Of a stretch of 64,000 nt of DNA, positions 18,937 through 28,838 are shown one piece after another. The translations under genes were made by a program, and so were the position numbers. The first letter of the stretch is position 1. The number at the start of each line of letters is the position of its first letter. The notes under the pieces are model-generated. The model worked only from the letters and a program-made list of their open reading frames with translations, was not told the origin of the DNA and made no database searches. The stretch is taken from assembly GCF_033954835.1 (NCBI RefSeq), contig NZ_CP121471.1:2536501-2600500 (forward strand). Reading direction: 5' to 3'. The DNA is from Thiorhodovibrio frisius. Its GTDB lineage: Bacteria > Pseudomonadota > Gammaproteobacteria > Chromatiales > Chromatiaceae.

Positions 18937-20823
18937 CTAGCGATAATCGCGCGGTTGTTCGGGCGCGATCAGACTGGTGTCGACTGGCTCGTAACCGATA
19001 CGGGGGCCATCGGGATGGTAGTCCGCGATGGTGGTCTTGAGCCACTTCTGGTTGTTGTCTTTCCAACGCTGGCGAAAGGCCTCGAACTCCTTGTCGCCCG
19101 CTTGGTCGTGCTCGGGCGCCGAGTCCTCGAACGCCGGCTTGTGGTGAGCACCGCGGCATTCGTCGCGGGCATGGGCGCTGGCAGTCACCACCTGAGCCAG
19201 CTTGACCATATCAAATACCTGACGCGCATAGGTCAGCGTCTGGTTGGCCCAAGGATTGGCCTCGCCGAGTTTGAGTCGGGCGAAGGCCTGCTCGAGTTCA
19301 ACCAGCTCGGCGAAGGTCTCGTTCAGCTTGGTGTTGTCGCGCACCACGCCGACGGAATCCGTCATCATGCTGCCCAAACGCCGATGAAGATCATAGGGGT
19401 TCTCTTCGCCATCGGCATGGATGAAATGGTGATTGATCTGGTTCTGGTAGCGAATTTCGGCGTCGAAAGCCGCCGGTGGATCGCGCTCGACTGATTGTTC
19501 CAGCCCGCCAACATAGGCAGCAACTGCCTCGCCTGCAACCCGCCCGGAGAAGGCGGCAGAGAGCAATGAATTGGCACCGAGCCGATTGGCGCCATGATAG
19601 GCATAATCGCACTCGCCGCAGGCGTAGAGGCCGGGAATACTGGTGGCATGATTGCGCGGACTTTTGGCGCGCAGCCCACCGGTATTTGGATCTTTCTCAA
19701 AGTCTACCCAGAGCCCGCCCATGGAATAGTGCGCGGCGGGGAAGATCATCATGGGCGTGCTGAGCGGATCGACCCCGGCGAATTTGCGATAGATGGACAG
19801 AATGGCACCTAAGCGGGTTTCGACCTGCTGAGGGTCGAGATGGGTGAGGTCGAGATAGACCTGGTCTTGTCCGGCCACGCCCAGGCCCATTTCCCGCGTT
19901 ACCTTCCAGATGGCGCGCGAGGCGAGATCGCGCGGCACTGTGTTGCCAAAGCTTGGATACCATTCCTCAAGAAAATAGAAGCGCTCGGCTTCCGGGATGG
20001 ACAGCGGGTCGCGGCGATCAAGTGCATGGCGCGGCACCCAGACGCGGCCACCCTCGCCACGGGCGGCCTCGCTCATCAGCCGGGTTTTGTCGTCGCCAAT
20101 CATGGCGGTGGGATGAAACTGAAAGAACTCGGCATTGGCAAAACGCGCGCCCTGCTGGAACACCCGGCTGGCGGCAGCGCCGGTGGAATTGGTGGAGCAG
20201 GTGGTCTTGGGACTGTAGATCTGCCCGAAACCGCCGGTGGCCAGCACCACGGCATCAGCGCGAAAGGCGCGTACCTCGAGGCTGCGCAGATTCATGGCAA
20301 CAATGCCGCGGCAGCGTCCGTTTGGGTCCTTCACAATCGCCAGGAACTCCCACCACTCGAATTTTTCGATCTGCTTTTCGGTTTCTAGCCGCCTGACTTG
20401 TTGATCCAGGCTGTAGAGCAGCTGCTGGCCAGTACTGGCCCCGGCAAAGCAGGTGCGGCGGTTCTTGACGCCGCCGAACAGGCGTTGATCGAGGGTGCCC
20501 TCGGGCGTGCGCGAGAAGGCCACGCCCATGCGCTCGAAGGTGCGGATCAGGTCCGGGGCTTCCTCGCACAGGGACTTGACCGGCGGCTGATTGGCCAGAT
20601 AACTGCCGCCCTTAATGGTGTCGAAAATGTGTTGTTCGATGCTGTCGCCTTCGCCTTTGGCGTCGAGCGCCGCATTGATCCCGCCCTGAGCGCAGACCGA
20701 ATGCGAACGCATCACCTCAAACAGCGAGAAAAGTTGCACCTGATGGCCAGCTGCGGCAATGCGCAGGCTAGCCAGCAGTCCGCCAAGCCCGCCGCCGACC
20801 ACAATGACAGAACGCGCATTCAT
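18937..20823 (-). CDS. sdhA: Succinate dehydrogenase/fumarate reductase flavoprotein subunit
   Basis: Catalytic FAD subunit of complex II, 628 residues. It starts with the dinucleotide fold VVGGGLGGLLASLR, has SHSVCAQGGINAAL around the covalent-FAD histidine, FFQFHPTAM, and ACGECDYAYHGANRLGANSL near the active-site arginine region. The ATG at 20823 overlaps the sdhC stop by 4 bp (ATGA), so a longer upstream frame is rejected. Gene order and subunit types match the type-B (Bacillus/epsilonproteobacterial-like) enzymes. Confidence 0.95.
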   Translation of the reverse strand: MNARSVIVVGGGLGGLLASLRIAAAGHQVQLFSLFEVMRSHSVCAQGGINAALDAKGEGDSIEQHIFDTIKGGSYLANQPPVKSLCEEAPDLIRTFERMGVAFSRTPEGTLDQRLFGGVKNRRTCFAGASTGQQLLYSLDQQVRRLETEKQIEKFEWWEFLAIVKDPNGRCRGIVAMNLRSLEVRAFRADAVVLATGGFGQIYSPKTTCSTNSTGAAASRVFQQGARFANAEFFQFHPTAMIGDDKTRLMSEAARGEGGRVWVPRHALDRRDPLSIPEAERFYFLEEWYPSFGNTVPRDLASRAIWKVTREMGLGVAGQDQVYLDLTHLDPQQVETRLGAILSIYRKFAGVDPLSTPMMIFPAAHYSMGGLWVDFEKDPNTGGLRAKSPRNHATSIPGLYACGECDYAYHGANRLGANSLLSAAFSGRVAGEAVAAYVGGLEQSVERDPPAAFDAEIRYQNQINHHFIHADGEENPYDLHRRLGSMMTDSVGVVRDNTKLNETFAELVELEQAFARLKLGEANPWANQTLTYARQVFDMVKLAQVVTASAHARDECRGAHHKPAFEDSAPEHDQAGDKEFEAFRQRWKDNNQKWLKTTIADYHPDGPRIGYEPVDTSLIAPEQPRDYR

Positions 20824-21449
20824 TTGAGAAACCCTATCAGGCCATGGGTGCCGAGCGCGCCAAGCAGCAGCCCGAAGCCGAGACAAAACCAGCCAAAGCG
20901 CCGCTGGGCAGTGGCGCTCGTTGTCAGCCCCCAGCTGATGGCTGCGGTGGCCAGGCCATTGGCTAGGTGAAAGACCGACAACCAGAGCCCGAGCAGATAG
21001 AGCGCGAAAGTAACCGGCTGCGCCAGCGACTGCTGCATGTAGCTGAACAGGTCGGCATCGATTTGCGGGTCGAACAGGCTAGCAAAACGGGTCAGCCCCA
21101 GATGGAGCGCCAGAAAGGCGACAATGGCAATGCCCGACATGCGCTGCAGCCAGTAAAGCCAGTTGCGCGCATAGCGGTAGCGCAGCGGCTCGGCACTGCC
21201 GCTGCCGATAATGACTAGCCCGTAGCCGGCATGCAGCAGCAGCGGCAGGGCAATGACAACCAGCTCGATGATCAGCAGGTAATTGAGCTGCTGGATGCTA
21301 GCGACCTGGGCATTGTAGTGCTCGGACCCGAAGCGGGACTGGGAGTTCTCCCACAGATGAAACACCAGAAAGGCGCCGAGTGGGATCAGCCCCAGGGCTG
21401 AATGGAACCGTCGTAGCAGAAAATGACTATCTTGGATGGATGCGCGCAT
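20820..21449 (-). CDS. sdhC: Succinate dehydrogenase cytochrome b558 subunit
   Basis: Single large membrane anchor of 209 residues with five hydrophobic segments. Conserved histidines that can ligate two hemes occur in RRFHSALG, FHLWENS, LLHAGYG, LALHLGLTRF and VFHLANGL. One long anchor in place of SdhC plus SdhD defines type-B complex II, which binds two hemes and uses menaquinone or similar low-potential quinones. It is first in the operon. Confidence 0.9.
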   Translation of the reverse strand: MRASIQDSHFLLRRFHSALGLIPLGAFLVFHLWENSQSRFGSEHYNAQVASIQQLNYLLIIELVVIALPLLLHAGYGLVIIGSGSAEPLRYRYARNWLYWLQRMSGIAIVAFLALHLGLTRFASLFDPQIDADLFSYMQQSLAQPVTFALYLLGLWLSVFHLANGLATAAISWGLTTSATAQRRFGWFCLGFGLLLGALGTHGLIGFLK

Positions 21450-21587
21450 GATGCTTGTGGACGCGAGACGTTTTCAAAAGGATAAGCCTTCTGCAACTGG
21501 ATGCCAATGCGCAGGCTCAAGCCCGGCAAGATTGCCTGTGCGAGTCGATAACGGATCGATCACAAGGGGTCTGGAATTCATGCAGGC

Positions 21588-22226
21588 TTAGTGCGCTGAC
21601 GCCAGAAAGGGGTTATCGCGCCGCTCGGCGCCCAGGGATGACATGGGACCGTGACCGGGAATGAAACGCACATGATCGCCCAGCGGTAGCAGCACCTCTC
21701 GGATTGAGCGCAAGAGTTGCTCATGATTGCCACGCGGCAGATCGGTGCGACCAATGGCACCACGAAAGAGCACATCGCCCACCTGCGCGAGGGAACCGGA
21801 ACTGTCGAAGTACACCAGATGCCCGGGCGAATGGCCGGGGCAATGCAGCACCTTCAGGCATTCCTCGCCAAACCGAATGCTCTCGCCAGCCTCCAGCCAG
21901 GCGTCGGGCGTGAACGCCTGATGTGGCGGAAAACCAAACATCTGCGCCTGTTGTGGCAGAGCTTCAAGCAGGAAGGCATCGTCGCGATGCGGGCCGAGGA
22001 TAGGCAATTCCAGCGCTCGAGCAAGCTCGGGTGCTGCTCCGACATGGTCGAGATGCCCATGTGTGAGCAGCAGTCGCTTGGGTTTGGCGCCTAGCCGCTT
22101 GAGGGTAGCGATAATCCGCTCAGGCTCCCCGCCCGGGTCGACAATCACCGCCTCGCGCGTTTGTTCGCACAGCAGCAGGGTGCAATTTTGCTGAAAATCG
22201 GTGACGGGGATAAGCTCGACTAGCAT
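21588..22226 (-). CDS. MBL-fold metallo-hydrolase (glyoxalase II-like, YcbL type)
   Basis: A 212-residue metallo-beta-lactamase-fold hydrolase. It has the metal motif LTHGHLDHVG, CPGHSPGHLVYF, VGDVLFRGAIGRTDLP and the ending FIPGHGPMSSLGAERRDNP, diagnostic of the short glyoxalase II-like YcbL group. The ATG at 22226 gives the conserved start LVELIPVTDFQQNCTLL. The substrate is uncertain. It follows the RDD-protein gene with an 8-bp gap. Confidence 0.88.
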   Translation of the reverse strand: MLVELIPVTDFQQNCTLLLCEQTREAVIVDPGGEPERIIATLKRLGAKPKRLLLTHGHLDHVGAAPELARALELPILGPHRDDAFLLEALPQQAQMFGFPPHQAFTPDAWLEAGESIRFGEECLKVLHCPGHSPGHLVYFDSSGSLAQVGDVLFRGAIGRTDLPRGNHEQLLRSIREVLLPLGDHVRFIPGHGPMSSLGAERRDNPFLASAH

Positions 22227-22234
22227 GCTCAGCC

Positions 22235-22792
22235 TCAACGCTTTTTTGGCTTGGCCAGGATCACCAGGCGGGTTCCTGAGAGCCGGTCGTGCCAGCCCAA
22301 GTGGCCGCGATCAAATAAAGCCCACCAGAGCCCAAGTCCGGCTGGAGCCATGCACAGCAGTGTGAGGCCGAGCCGGCGGAACGCATCGCCCCAGCTGAGG
22401 GGCTGGCCATCCAGGCGCACTAGCTGTAGGCGCCATGCGCGCATGCCAAGACTTTGCCGACCGCTCGACCAGAAGTAAAGATAGTAGAGCACACAAACGC
22501 CGAGCAGGTAGGCTTGGAATAAGATCCGGGGCAATCCCTGAGTGAGATCGCCATCAAACAGCCCCTGATAGGCCAGGGTGGCCAGCGCAGTGGCCATGAC
22601 AAGGACACCGGCGACCAGCATGAGATCATAAATGGCGCTGAGGATACGCCGCATGATGCTGGGCGCGCGTGCTTGCTCGAGACGCGCGGAATCGAGCAGT
22701 GGCGCATGCGCGGGCTGCGCTTGGATCGGGGCGCGGGCCGTGCTTGGCGTCGGGGCTGGAATCGGGGCTGGCGATTGGTCTGAAAGTGGCAT
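22235..22792 (-). CDS. RDD-family membrane protein
   Basis: A 185-residue protein with a Pro/Ala-rich N-terminal tail (~45 residues) followed by an RDD domain: RRILSAIYDLMLVAGVLV, a second and third hydrophobic segment, QSLGMRAWRLQLV and GHLGWHDRLSGTRLV. RDD proteins are small inner-membrane proteins; some act in ion exchange, but no role is implied here. The ATG at 22792 is chosen because upstream sequence belongs to a dispersed repeat. Confidence 0.82.
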   Translation of the reverse strand: MPLSDQSPAPIPAPTPSTARAPIQAQPAHAPLLDSARLEQARAPSIMRRILSAIYDLMLVAGVLVMATALATLAYQGLFDGDLTQGLPRILFQAYLLGVCVLYYLYFWSSGRQSLGMRAWRLQLVRLDGQPLSWGDAFRRLGLTLLCMAPAGLGLWWALFDRGHLGWHDRLSGTRLVILAKPKKR

Positions 22793-22865
22793 GCGCGCTA
22801 TTGTCCGGAAATTCGCCGCCGCCGTCATCTCAAAGAGCCCAATTTGCTTCACATTTTTCGCTGTA

Positions 22866-22992
22866 TACCGAAACTCTTTGAGATTTCGGCTCGTTCTGGG
22901 TCGGGTGACGGCCACGGGGACGCCGTGAATACTTCCCTGTAGGCTTCCCGGCGGCGTCCTGCCGCCGAGACCCCGTGGCCGTCACCCGACCC
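22866..22992. repeat. Dispersed repeat, copy B, with perfect 22-bp inverted repeat
   Basis: The left part (22866-22931) matches 1853-1920. It contains arm 22898-22919, which is exactly complementary to 22971-22992 (GGGTCGGGTGACGG...). The 51-bp loop holds a second hairpin (GGCGGC facing GCCGCC). The element lies in the gap between the divergent RDD gene and a histidine kinase. It looks like a non-autonomous palindromic repeat and could also end transcription. Confidence 0.75.
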
Positions 22993-23065
22993 AAAACAGA
23001 ACATTAGTTTGCGCTTGGTATAACAAATGCATTTTCGGTGATCCTGTCATTCCCACAAGGGCTTT

Positions 23066-25681
23066 TTGCCAGTGAAATTTCGACTCACAAAACTCAAACA
23101 CTGGATGTTTCGCATCCTGCGACGGCTGCCGATGCCAGTGATCGCCATCCTGATCGGCCTGGCGGCAGGATTCGCCGTCTGGGGCGTGCTGGATCAAATC
23201 CAGAGTCGCGCGGTGCAGAAAATCTTCGGTGAGGAATTACAGGCAAGGCTTGATCTGCGCTCGCGCGAGAGCCTGCTGCGGTTCAACCAGTATTTGAGCA
23301 ACTACGCCGCCACCACCAGGCTGCTGGCAAACCACCGGCGCCTGGCACAGTATCTGGAACCCCTGTTCTGGTTTCCGGAAGAAGAGGTCGACCCCGTCAT
23401 CTACGCAGGCTTTCGCCCTCTGTGGTTGCCGGATTTTTTTGGGCGCAACGCGCTCTTGGCGCCAAGCCATGTCGCGCTGGTCGATACCCGCGGACAGTTA
23501 CGGGAGATCTACCAGGCAGGCGACGAGCCCTTGCCGGCTGAACTGCTGAACGACACCCAGCAGTGGCTGAACGATGACGAGGAGGTGCGCCCACTGCTGA
23601 TCCGCTTGGAGGATCAGCCCTATCTTCTGGTCAGCGACCGGGTGGAAGACGCCGGGGGCTACACCATGGGGCGCCTCATGGTGCTGGTGCCGATCAACGC
23701 GGATTTTCTGGCGGCATCCAATGGTGCCGTGCCTTCAGATCGCTCCGTGGTAGCGCTGGTCGATTCCGACGCGCAACGCATCCTGGCCAGCGATGAACCC
23801 CGGCGATTGGTGCCGGGAACTCTGGTGGATGACTGGACGGACCGCTTTCTGATTACCCGCCAGTCGCTTCCTGTTTACGAGGGCTCCAATTGGAACATGC
23901 TGTTTGCCACCTTTGTTCCGCAACGCAGCATCAACCGCATGTCGCGCCATACCGTGCATTTTGAGCGGCGCCAGCGCCTGTTGGCGGCCTTGGTTTTTGT
24001 CAGCGTCTTCACCCTGGTCATCTACCTGGTCTCGTTGCGACTGAATAAAGTCCTGGTGCGCATGTCGTCTTTTTCGCAGCGAGCGCTGGGCATCGAGCAT
24101 CCGTCATTCAGTCGCGGCGGCAACCAGTTGCTCTTGCTTGAGGAGTGGATTCAGCAGTTCACTCAACTGGTGCTGCATGCGCGCGAGGAAATGCGCCGCA
24201 AGCACGAGAGCGAAATGCGCGAAACCGAGGCGCTCAAGGCGGCCATCATGGAGGCATCGCTCGATGCCATCGTCACTCTGAATCGCGACGGCAAGATGAT
24301 CGACTACAACCCCACGGCGGAACAGATGCTCGGTTTCGGGCCCGCCCAGGCGCTTGGCGAGTCCTTTGCTGATCATTTCGTCGCCCCGAGCGTTTCAGAG
24401 CAGTTTCAGAACATGCTGAGCGAATCCGCCGGGCATCGGCTCGGCAAGCATCAGACCCATGTGCGCGGCGAACTGCGCGCCCGGCGTGGCGACGGTCTGG
24501 TGTTCCCGATTGAGCTTTCGATCGTGCCGATCGATCTTGACGATCAGCGCTTTTACACCCTGTATATTCATGACATCACCAAGCGTAAGCAGGCGGAGCG
24601 CGAGATTAAAAGCCTGGCACGTTTCGCCAGCGAGAGCCCCAACCCCATACTTCGTGTGAATGAACAAGGGCAGATTGTCTATGCCAACGCGGCCAGCGAA
24701 CCGCTCATCGCCTGCTGGGAGACCACGGCGCAGGGGCAGCTGCCGTCGCCCTGGTGCGATACCCTGACCGAGGCGATGCAGGAGGGCCAGCCCCAGGAAC
24801 GCGAGGATGATTTTGGCAGTCACATTTTCTCCCTGCTTTTTGTGCCCATTCAGGACCTTGGCTATGTCAATGTCTATGTGCGCGATATCACCGCCGTGCG
24901 TCGTGCCGAGCAGGAGTCGCGCCAGCACCAGGCCGAACTGGTGCATGTGTGCCGCCTGAGCACCATGGGCGAGGTAGCCACCGGCATGGCGCATGAGCTA
25001 AACCAGCCGCTGGCGGCCATTGTGAACTACGCCAAAGGCGCCAGTCGGCGGCTACAGGGCGGCATCGGCGAGACCGATGCTCTGGTGTCCGCCATGAGCC
25101 AGATTTCGAGCCAGGCCGAACGGGCCGGCGAGATTATTCGCCGCCTGCGCGCGCTAGTGGGCAAACAGCCGCCCATTCGCTCGCGCGCCGATCTTAACCA
25201 TCTGGTGCGCGAGGTCTGCGGCTTTGTTGAGTTCGAGACCGAACGCCTGGCAGTGAGCATTGCGCTTGACTTGACCGAAGGCGAGATTCCGGTCGATGTC
25301 GATCTGGTGCAGATTGAGCAGGTGCTGCTGAATCTGGTGCGCAATGCGCTCGATGCCCTGGCCGAACAGTCGCCAGAGGACCGTCGCCTGAGTATTGCCA
25401 CCCGTGCCGCCGATGGTACCGCTTTGGTCAGCGTCGCCGATAGTGGGCCTGGAATCGCTCCCTCACGCATGGTGCGCTTGTTTGATCCCTTTTTCACCAC
25501 CAAGGAAACCGGCATGGGCATGGGGCTGCCAATCAGCCAGACCATTCTCGACAACCACGACGGGCGTATCTGGGCCGATTCCAGCCCAGGGCAGGGCGCA
25601 TGCTTTTTCATCAGCTTGCCGGTTTTGGACGTGAAGGAGGCAGAGACTGGCGATTTGTTGCCATCGCCACCTGGCGCTTGA
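23066..25681 (+). CDS. PAS-domain sensor histidine kinase
   Basis: An 871-residue membrane sensor kinase. Two membrane segments (about residues 20-40 and 308-328) enclose a ~265-residue periplasmic sensing region. Two PAS domains follow (about 390-510 and 520-610; DAIVTLNRDGKMIDYNPTAE marks the first). The phospho-acceptor H-box GMAHELNQPLAAIVNYAKG has its His near 642. The ATPase domain shows QVLLNLVRNALDAL, DSGPGI and GMGMGLPISQ. It resembles FixL/TtrS-type kinases. No response regulator is adjacent. The start is TTG 23066 or GTG 23072; ACAAGG upstream does not decide. Confidence 0.88.
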   Translation: MPVKFRLTKLKHWMFRILRRLPMPVIAILIGLAAGFAVWGVLDQIQSRAVQKIFGEELQARLDLRSRESLLRFNQYLSNYAATTRLLANHRRLAQYLEPLFWFPEEEVDPVIYAGFRPLWLPDFFGRNALLAPSHVALVDTRGQLREIYQAGDEPLPAELLNDTQQWLNDDEEVRPLLIRLEDQPYLLVSDRVEDAGGYTMGRLMVLVPINADFLAASNGAVPSDRSVVALVDSDAQRILASDEPRRLVPGTLVDDWTDRFLITRQSLPVYEGSNWNMLFATFVPQRSINRMSRHTVHFERRQRLLAALVFVSVFTLVIYLVSLRLNKVLVRMSSFSQRALGIEHPSFSRGGNQLLLLEEWIQQFTQLVLHAREEMRRKHESEMRETEALKAAIMEASLDAIVTLNRDGKMIDYNPTAEQMLGFGPAQALGESFADHFVAPSVSEQFQNMLSESAGHRLGKHQTHVRGELRARRGDGLVFPIELSIVPIDLDDQRFYTLYIHDITKRKQAEREIKSLARFASESPNPILRVNEQGQIVYANAASEPLIACWETTAQGQLPSPWCDTLTEAMQEGQPQEREDDFGSHIFSLLFVPIQDLGYVNVYVRDITAVRRAEQESRQHQAELVHVCRLSTMGEVATGMAHELNQPLAAIVNYAKGASRRLQGGIGETDALVSAMSQISSQAERAGEIIRRLRALVGKQPPIRSRADLNHLVREVCGFVEFETERLAVSIALDLTEGEIPVDVDLVQIEQVLLNLVRNALDALAEQSPEDRRLSIATRAADGTALVSVADSGPGIAPSRMVRLFDPFFTTKETGMGMGLPISQTILDNHDGRIWADSSPGQGACFFISLPVLDVKEAETGDLLPSPPGA

Positions 25682-25760
25682 AGGGCCCATTTGCCATCTG
25701 CGGCTATCCCGTCGTGGGGCTGGCCATGACGGTCGCGGCCGAAATCGCTAAACTGCCCGC

Positions 25761-25774
25761 ATGAGTGAACTCAT
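25761..25774. promoter_or_regulatory. 14-bp perfect palindrome upstream of glyA
   Basis: ATGAGTGAACTCAT is a perfect 6-2-6 inverted repeat 34 bp before the glyA ATG. It is a reasonable operator candidate. The regulator cannot be named from sequence; it does not clearly match the MetR or PurR consensus. Confidence 0.35.
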
Positions 25775-25807
25775 TCCAGCATTCCATTTCGCCATTTAGG
25801 AGCGTGC

Positions 25808-27064
25808 ATGTTCGATACTACAATGCAGATTCAGGGCTACGACGATGAACTTTTCCAGGCGCTGCGCGACGAGGAGCGCCGCCAGGAGGAGCACGTCGAG
25901 CTGATCGCATCGGAAAACTACACCAGTCCTCGGGTGCTCGAGGCCCAGGGCTCGGTGCTGACCAACAAGTACGCCGAGGGCTATCCGGGCAAGCGTTACT
26001 ACGGCGGCTGCGACTATGTCGATGTGGCCGAGCGTCTGGCCATTGATCGCGCCAAGGCCCTGTTCGGCGCCGACTACGCCAATGTGCAGCCGCATTCCGG
26101 CTCTCAGGCCAATGCTGCCGTCTACATGGCATTGTGCCAGCCGGGCGATACAGTGCTCGGCATGAGTCTGGCCCATGGTGGCCATCTGACCCACGGTGCC
26201 AAGCCAAACTTCTCCGGCAAGCTCTACAATGCGGTGCAATACGGGCTCAACCCGGACACCGGCGAGATCGACTACGATCAGGTCGCCGCCCTGGCGCGCG
26301 ATCATCGCCCGAAGATGATCGTTGCCGGCTTCTCGGCTTACTCTCGAGTGGTCGACTGGCAGCGCTTCCGCGACATTGCCGATGAGGTTGGTGCCTATCT
26401 GCTGGTGGACATGGCCCATGTCGCCGGCCTGGTTGCCGCAGGCGTTTATCCGAGTCCGGTCGCCATCGCCGATGTCACCACTACAACCACCCACAAGACG
26501 CTGCGTGGTCCGCGTGGCGGTCTGATTTTGGCCAAGTCCAATCCTGAGATCGAAAAAAAGCTCAATTCCCTGGTTTTCCCCGGCACCCAGGGTGGGCCGT
26601 TGATGCATGTCATCGCGGCCAAGGCGGTCGCTTTCAAAGAGGCCATGGAGCCCGAGTTCAAGACCTATCAGCAGCAAGTGATGACCAATGCCCGCGCCAT
26701 GGCGGGAGTTTTCATCGAGCGCGGCTTCGAGGTGGTCTCCGGCGGCACGGACGATCATCTCTTCCTGGTCAGCTTCATCGCCCAGGGCCTGACTGGCAAG
26801 GATGTCGATGCCTGGCTGGGTGCGGCCAATATCACCGTCAACAAAAATGCGGTGCCGAACGACCCCCAGTCGCCCTTTGTGACCAGCGGCATTCGCATCG
26901 GCACGCCGGCCATTACCACGCGCGGCTTTGGCGAGCCCGAAGCACGCGAGCTGGCCAGCTGGATGTGCGATCTCATCGACAGTCGCGGCGATGCCGGCAC
27001 CATCGAGAAGGTCAAGGCGCAGGTGCTCGCACTCTGCCAGCGTTTCCCGGTTTACTCTCGTTGA
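25808..27064 (+). CDS. glyA: Serine hydroxymethyltransferase
   Basis: PLP enzyme interconverting serine and glycine with transfer of a one-carbon unit to tetrahydrofolate. The 418-residue protein matches the family's length. Landmarks include [50 protein letters not shown] and [14 protein letters not shown] with the PLP lysine near residue 229. A TTTAGGAG ribosome-binding site precedes the ATG. It leads a glyA-nrdR-ribD cluster common in beta- and gammaproteobacteria. Confidence 0.97.
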   Translation: MFDTTMQIQGYDDELFQALRDEERRQEEHVELIASENYTSPRVLEAQGSVLTNKYAEGYPGKRYYGGCDYVDVAERLAIDRAKALFGADYANVQPHSGSQANAAVYMALCQPGDTVLGMSLAHGGHLTHGAKPNFSGKLYNAVQYGLNPDTGEIDYDQVAALARDHRPKMIVAGFSAYSRVVDWQRFRDIADEVGAYLLVDMAHVAGLVAAGVYPSPVAIADVTTTTTHKTLRGPRGGLILAKSNPEIEKKLNSLVFPGTQGGPLMHVIAAKAVAFKEAMEPEFKTYQQQVMTNARAMAGVFIERGFEVVSGGTDDHLFLVSFIAQGLTGKDVDAWLGAANITVNKNAVPNDPQSPFVTSGIRIGTPAITTRGFGEPEARELASWMCDLIDSRGDAGTIEKVKAQVLALCQRFPVYSR

Positions 27065-27126
27065 CTCCGGTAGCGGATCGTCCAATCCTCCCGACCCGGC
27101 GCGAGTCCGGCGCCTGAGGTCGGCCC

Positions 27127-27636
27127 ATGCGCTGCCCCTTCTGTGGTGCCGAAGACACCAAGGTGGTGGACTCGCGCCTCTATGGCGATGGCGATCAGGT
27201 GCGCCGGCGCCGCCGCTGCATTGTTTGCAGCGAGCGTTTCACCACCTATGAAAAGCCCGAGCTGGAACTGCCGCGGGTGATTAAACGCGATGGTTCGCGG
27301 GTGCCTTTCGATGGGCGTAAGCTGCGTTCCGGGCTGATGCGGGCGGTCGAGAAACGCCCGGTCAGCGCCGATGAGGTCGAAGCGGTGATCGCGCGCATCA
27401 GTCGTCGGCTCCAGGCCACGGGCGCGAGTGAAGTGCAGTCGCGCGACGTTGGCGAATTCCTGATGGACGAGCTGCGCGGGCTCGATCAGGTGGCCTACGT
27501 GCGCTTTGCCTCGGTGTATCGCAAGTTCGAGGATGTCGAGGCCTTTCGCGAGGAGATCGAGCGCCTGGAGCGCCAGCCCTCGCCCGAGGTCAAGCGCGCC
27601 CAGCTTGACCTGCTGAGCGCGCTGGAGTCGAAATGA
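27127..27636 (+). CDS. nrdR: Transcriptional repressor NrdR
   Basis: Zinc-ribbon and ATP-cone repressor of ribonucleotide reductase genes. The N-terminal ribbon has [10 protein letters not shown] and [17 protein letters not shown], giving the four zinc cysteines. The ATP-cone begins [18 protein letters not shown]. At 169 residues it is slightly longer than the usual ~150-160. Its last bases overlap the ribD start (ATGA). Confidence 0.96.
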   Translation: MRCPFCGAEDTKVVDSRLYGDGDQVRRRRRCIVCSERFTTYEKPELELPRVIKRDGSRVPFDGRKLRSGLMRAVEKRPVSADEVEAVIARISRRLQATGASEVQSRDVGEFLMDELRGLDQVAYVRFASVYRKFEDVEAFREEIERLERQPSPEVKRAQLDLLSALESK

Positions 27637-28838
27637 GCCGCGCCGACGCGGCTGAGGACGCAGATGCGCGTTTCATGGCCCGGGCACTGCGCTTGGCCGA
27701 ACGCGGGCTCTATAGCACCGACCCCAATCCCAGAGTCGGCTGCGTGCTGGTGCGCGCGGGCGAGATCATCGCCGACGCATGGCACCAGCGTACCGGCGAG
27801 CCCCACGCCGAGCCGCTGGCACTGCGCCAAGCCGGCGAGCAGGCGCGCGGCGCCACAGCCTATGTCACCCTCGAACCCTGCTGTCATCAGGGGCGCACGC
27901 CCCCGTGCACTGAGGCGCTGATCAATGCCGGGGTGGCGCGGGTAGTCGCTGCCATGCAAGACCCCAATCCACGCGTGGCCGGCCAGGGGCTCGAGCAGCT
28001 GCGCGCGGCCGGCATCGCTGTCGAGGCGGGTCTGATGCAAACCGAGGCCGAGGCGCTCAACCCGGGCTTTATCCGCCGCATGCGCACGGGCCTGCCCTGG
28101 GTGCGGTGCAAACTGGCCATGAGCCTGGACGGGCGTACCGCCATGGCCAGCGGTGAGAGCCGCTGGATCACCTCGGATGCCGCGCGCGCCGATGTGCAAC
28201 GCCTGCGCGCGCGCTCATCGGCCATCCTCACCGGCATTGGCACTGTTTTGTCCGATGATCCCTCGCTCAATGTGCGCATCGATCCCCAGACCGGGCAAGC
28301 GCCTGCAGCCAGATCAGCAGTGCGTCAGCCGCTGCGGGTGGTGCTCGACACTCAGTTGCGCCTGCCTGAGGACGCGCGCCTGCTCGGATTGCCTGGGCGT
28401 ACCCTGGTGATGACCGCCGTCACGCCCGAGCATCGGCAATGGAACCTGCTTGAAGCCGCCGGCGCCGAAGTGCTGACGTCAATTCCATCCGGCAGCGGAC
28501 AAATCGACCTCGGCTGGGCGCTGCGGGAACTCGGGCGGCGCGACTGCAATGAGGTACTGATCGAAGCGGGCCCGCAACTGGCCGGTGCGGCCCTGCGCGG
28601 CGGCTGGATCGATGAACTCTGGGTCTACCTGGCCACGCACCTGATGGGCGATGCGGCGCGCGGGCTCTTTCACCTGCCGGGACTTGAGCGCATGGAGCAG
28701 CGCGTCGGCCTGGAGCTGCTGGAGGTGCGTCAGATTGGCGATGACCTGCGTTTGCGTTTTCGACCGCAGGAAGGTGCAGGCACAAACCGGCCAGTGCCCA
28801 GTGTGAAACGGGGTGCGGGGAAGGGCGCCCATGTGTGA
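27633..28838 (+). CDS. ribD: Bifunctional riboflavin deaminase/reductase
   Basis: Catalyses the second and third steps of riboflavin synthesis. The N-terminal deaminase has [11 protein letters not shown], the zinc motif [11 protein letters not shown] and [20 protein letters not shown]. The C-terminal reductase starts [15 protein letters not shown], with SGESRWITS and the late [14 protein letters not shown]. At 401 residues it is longer than the usual ~365 because of a ~25-residue C-terminal tail. Confidence 0.96.
   Translation: MSRADAAEDADARFMARALRLAERGLYSTDPNPRVGCVLVRAGEIIADAWHQRTGEPHAEPLALRQAGEQARGATAYVTLEPCCHQGRTPPCTEALINAGVARVVAAMQDPNPRVAGQGLEQLRAAGIAVEAGLMQTEAEALNPGFIRRMRTGLPWVRCKLAMSLDGRTAMASGESRWITSDAARADVQRLRARSSAILTGIGTVLSDDPSLNVRIDPQTGQAPAARSAVRQPLRVVLDTQLRLPEDARLLGLPGRTLVMTAVTPEHRQWNLLEAAGAEVLTSIPSGSGQIDLGWALRELGRRDCNEVLIEAGPQLAGAALRGGWIDELWVYLATHLMGDAARGLFHLPGLERMEQRVGLELLEVRQIGDDLRLRFRPQEGAGTNRPVPSVKRGAGKGAHV

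Noticed and set aside
25796-27085. 429-residue open frame antisense to glyA
   Set aside because: It shadows a highly conserved gene in GC-rich DNA and has no recognisable motif or ribosome-binding site.
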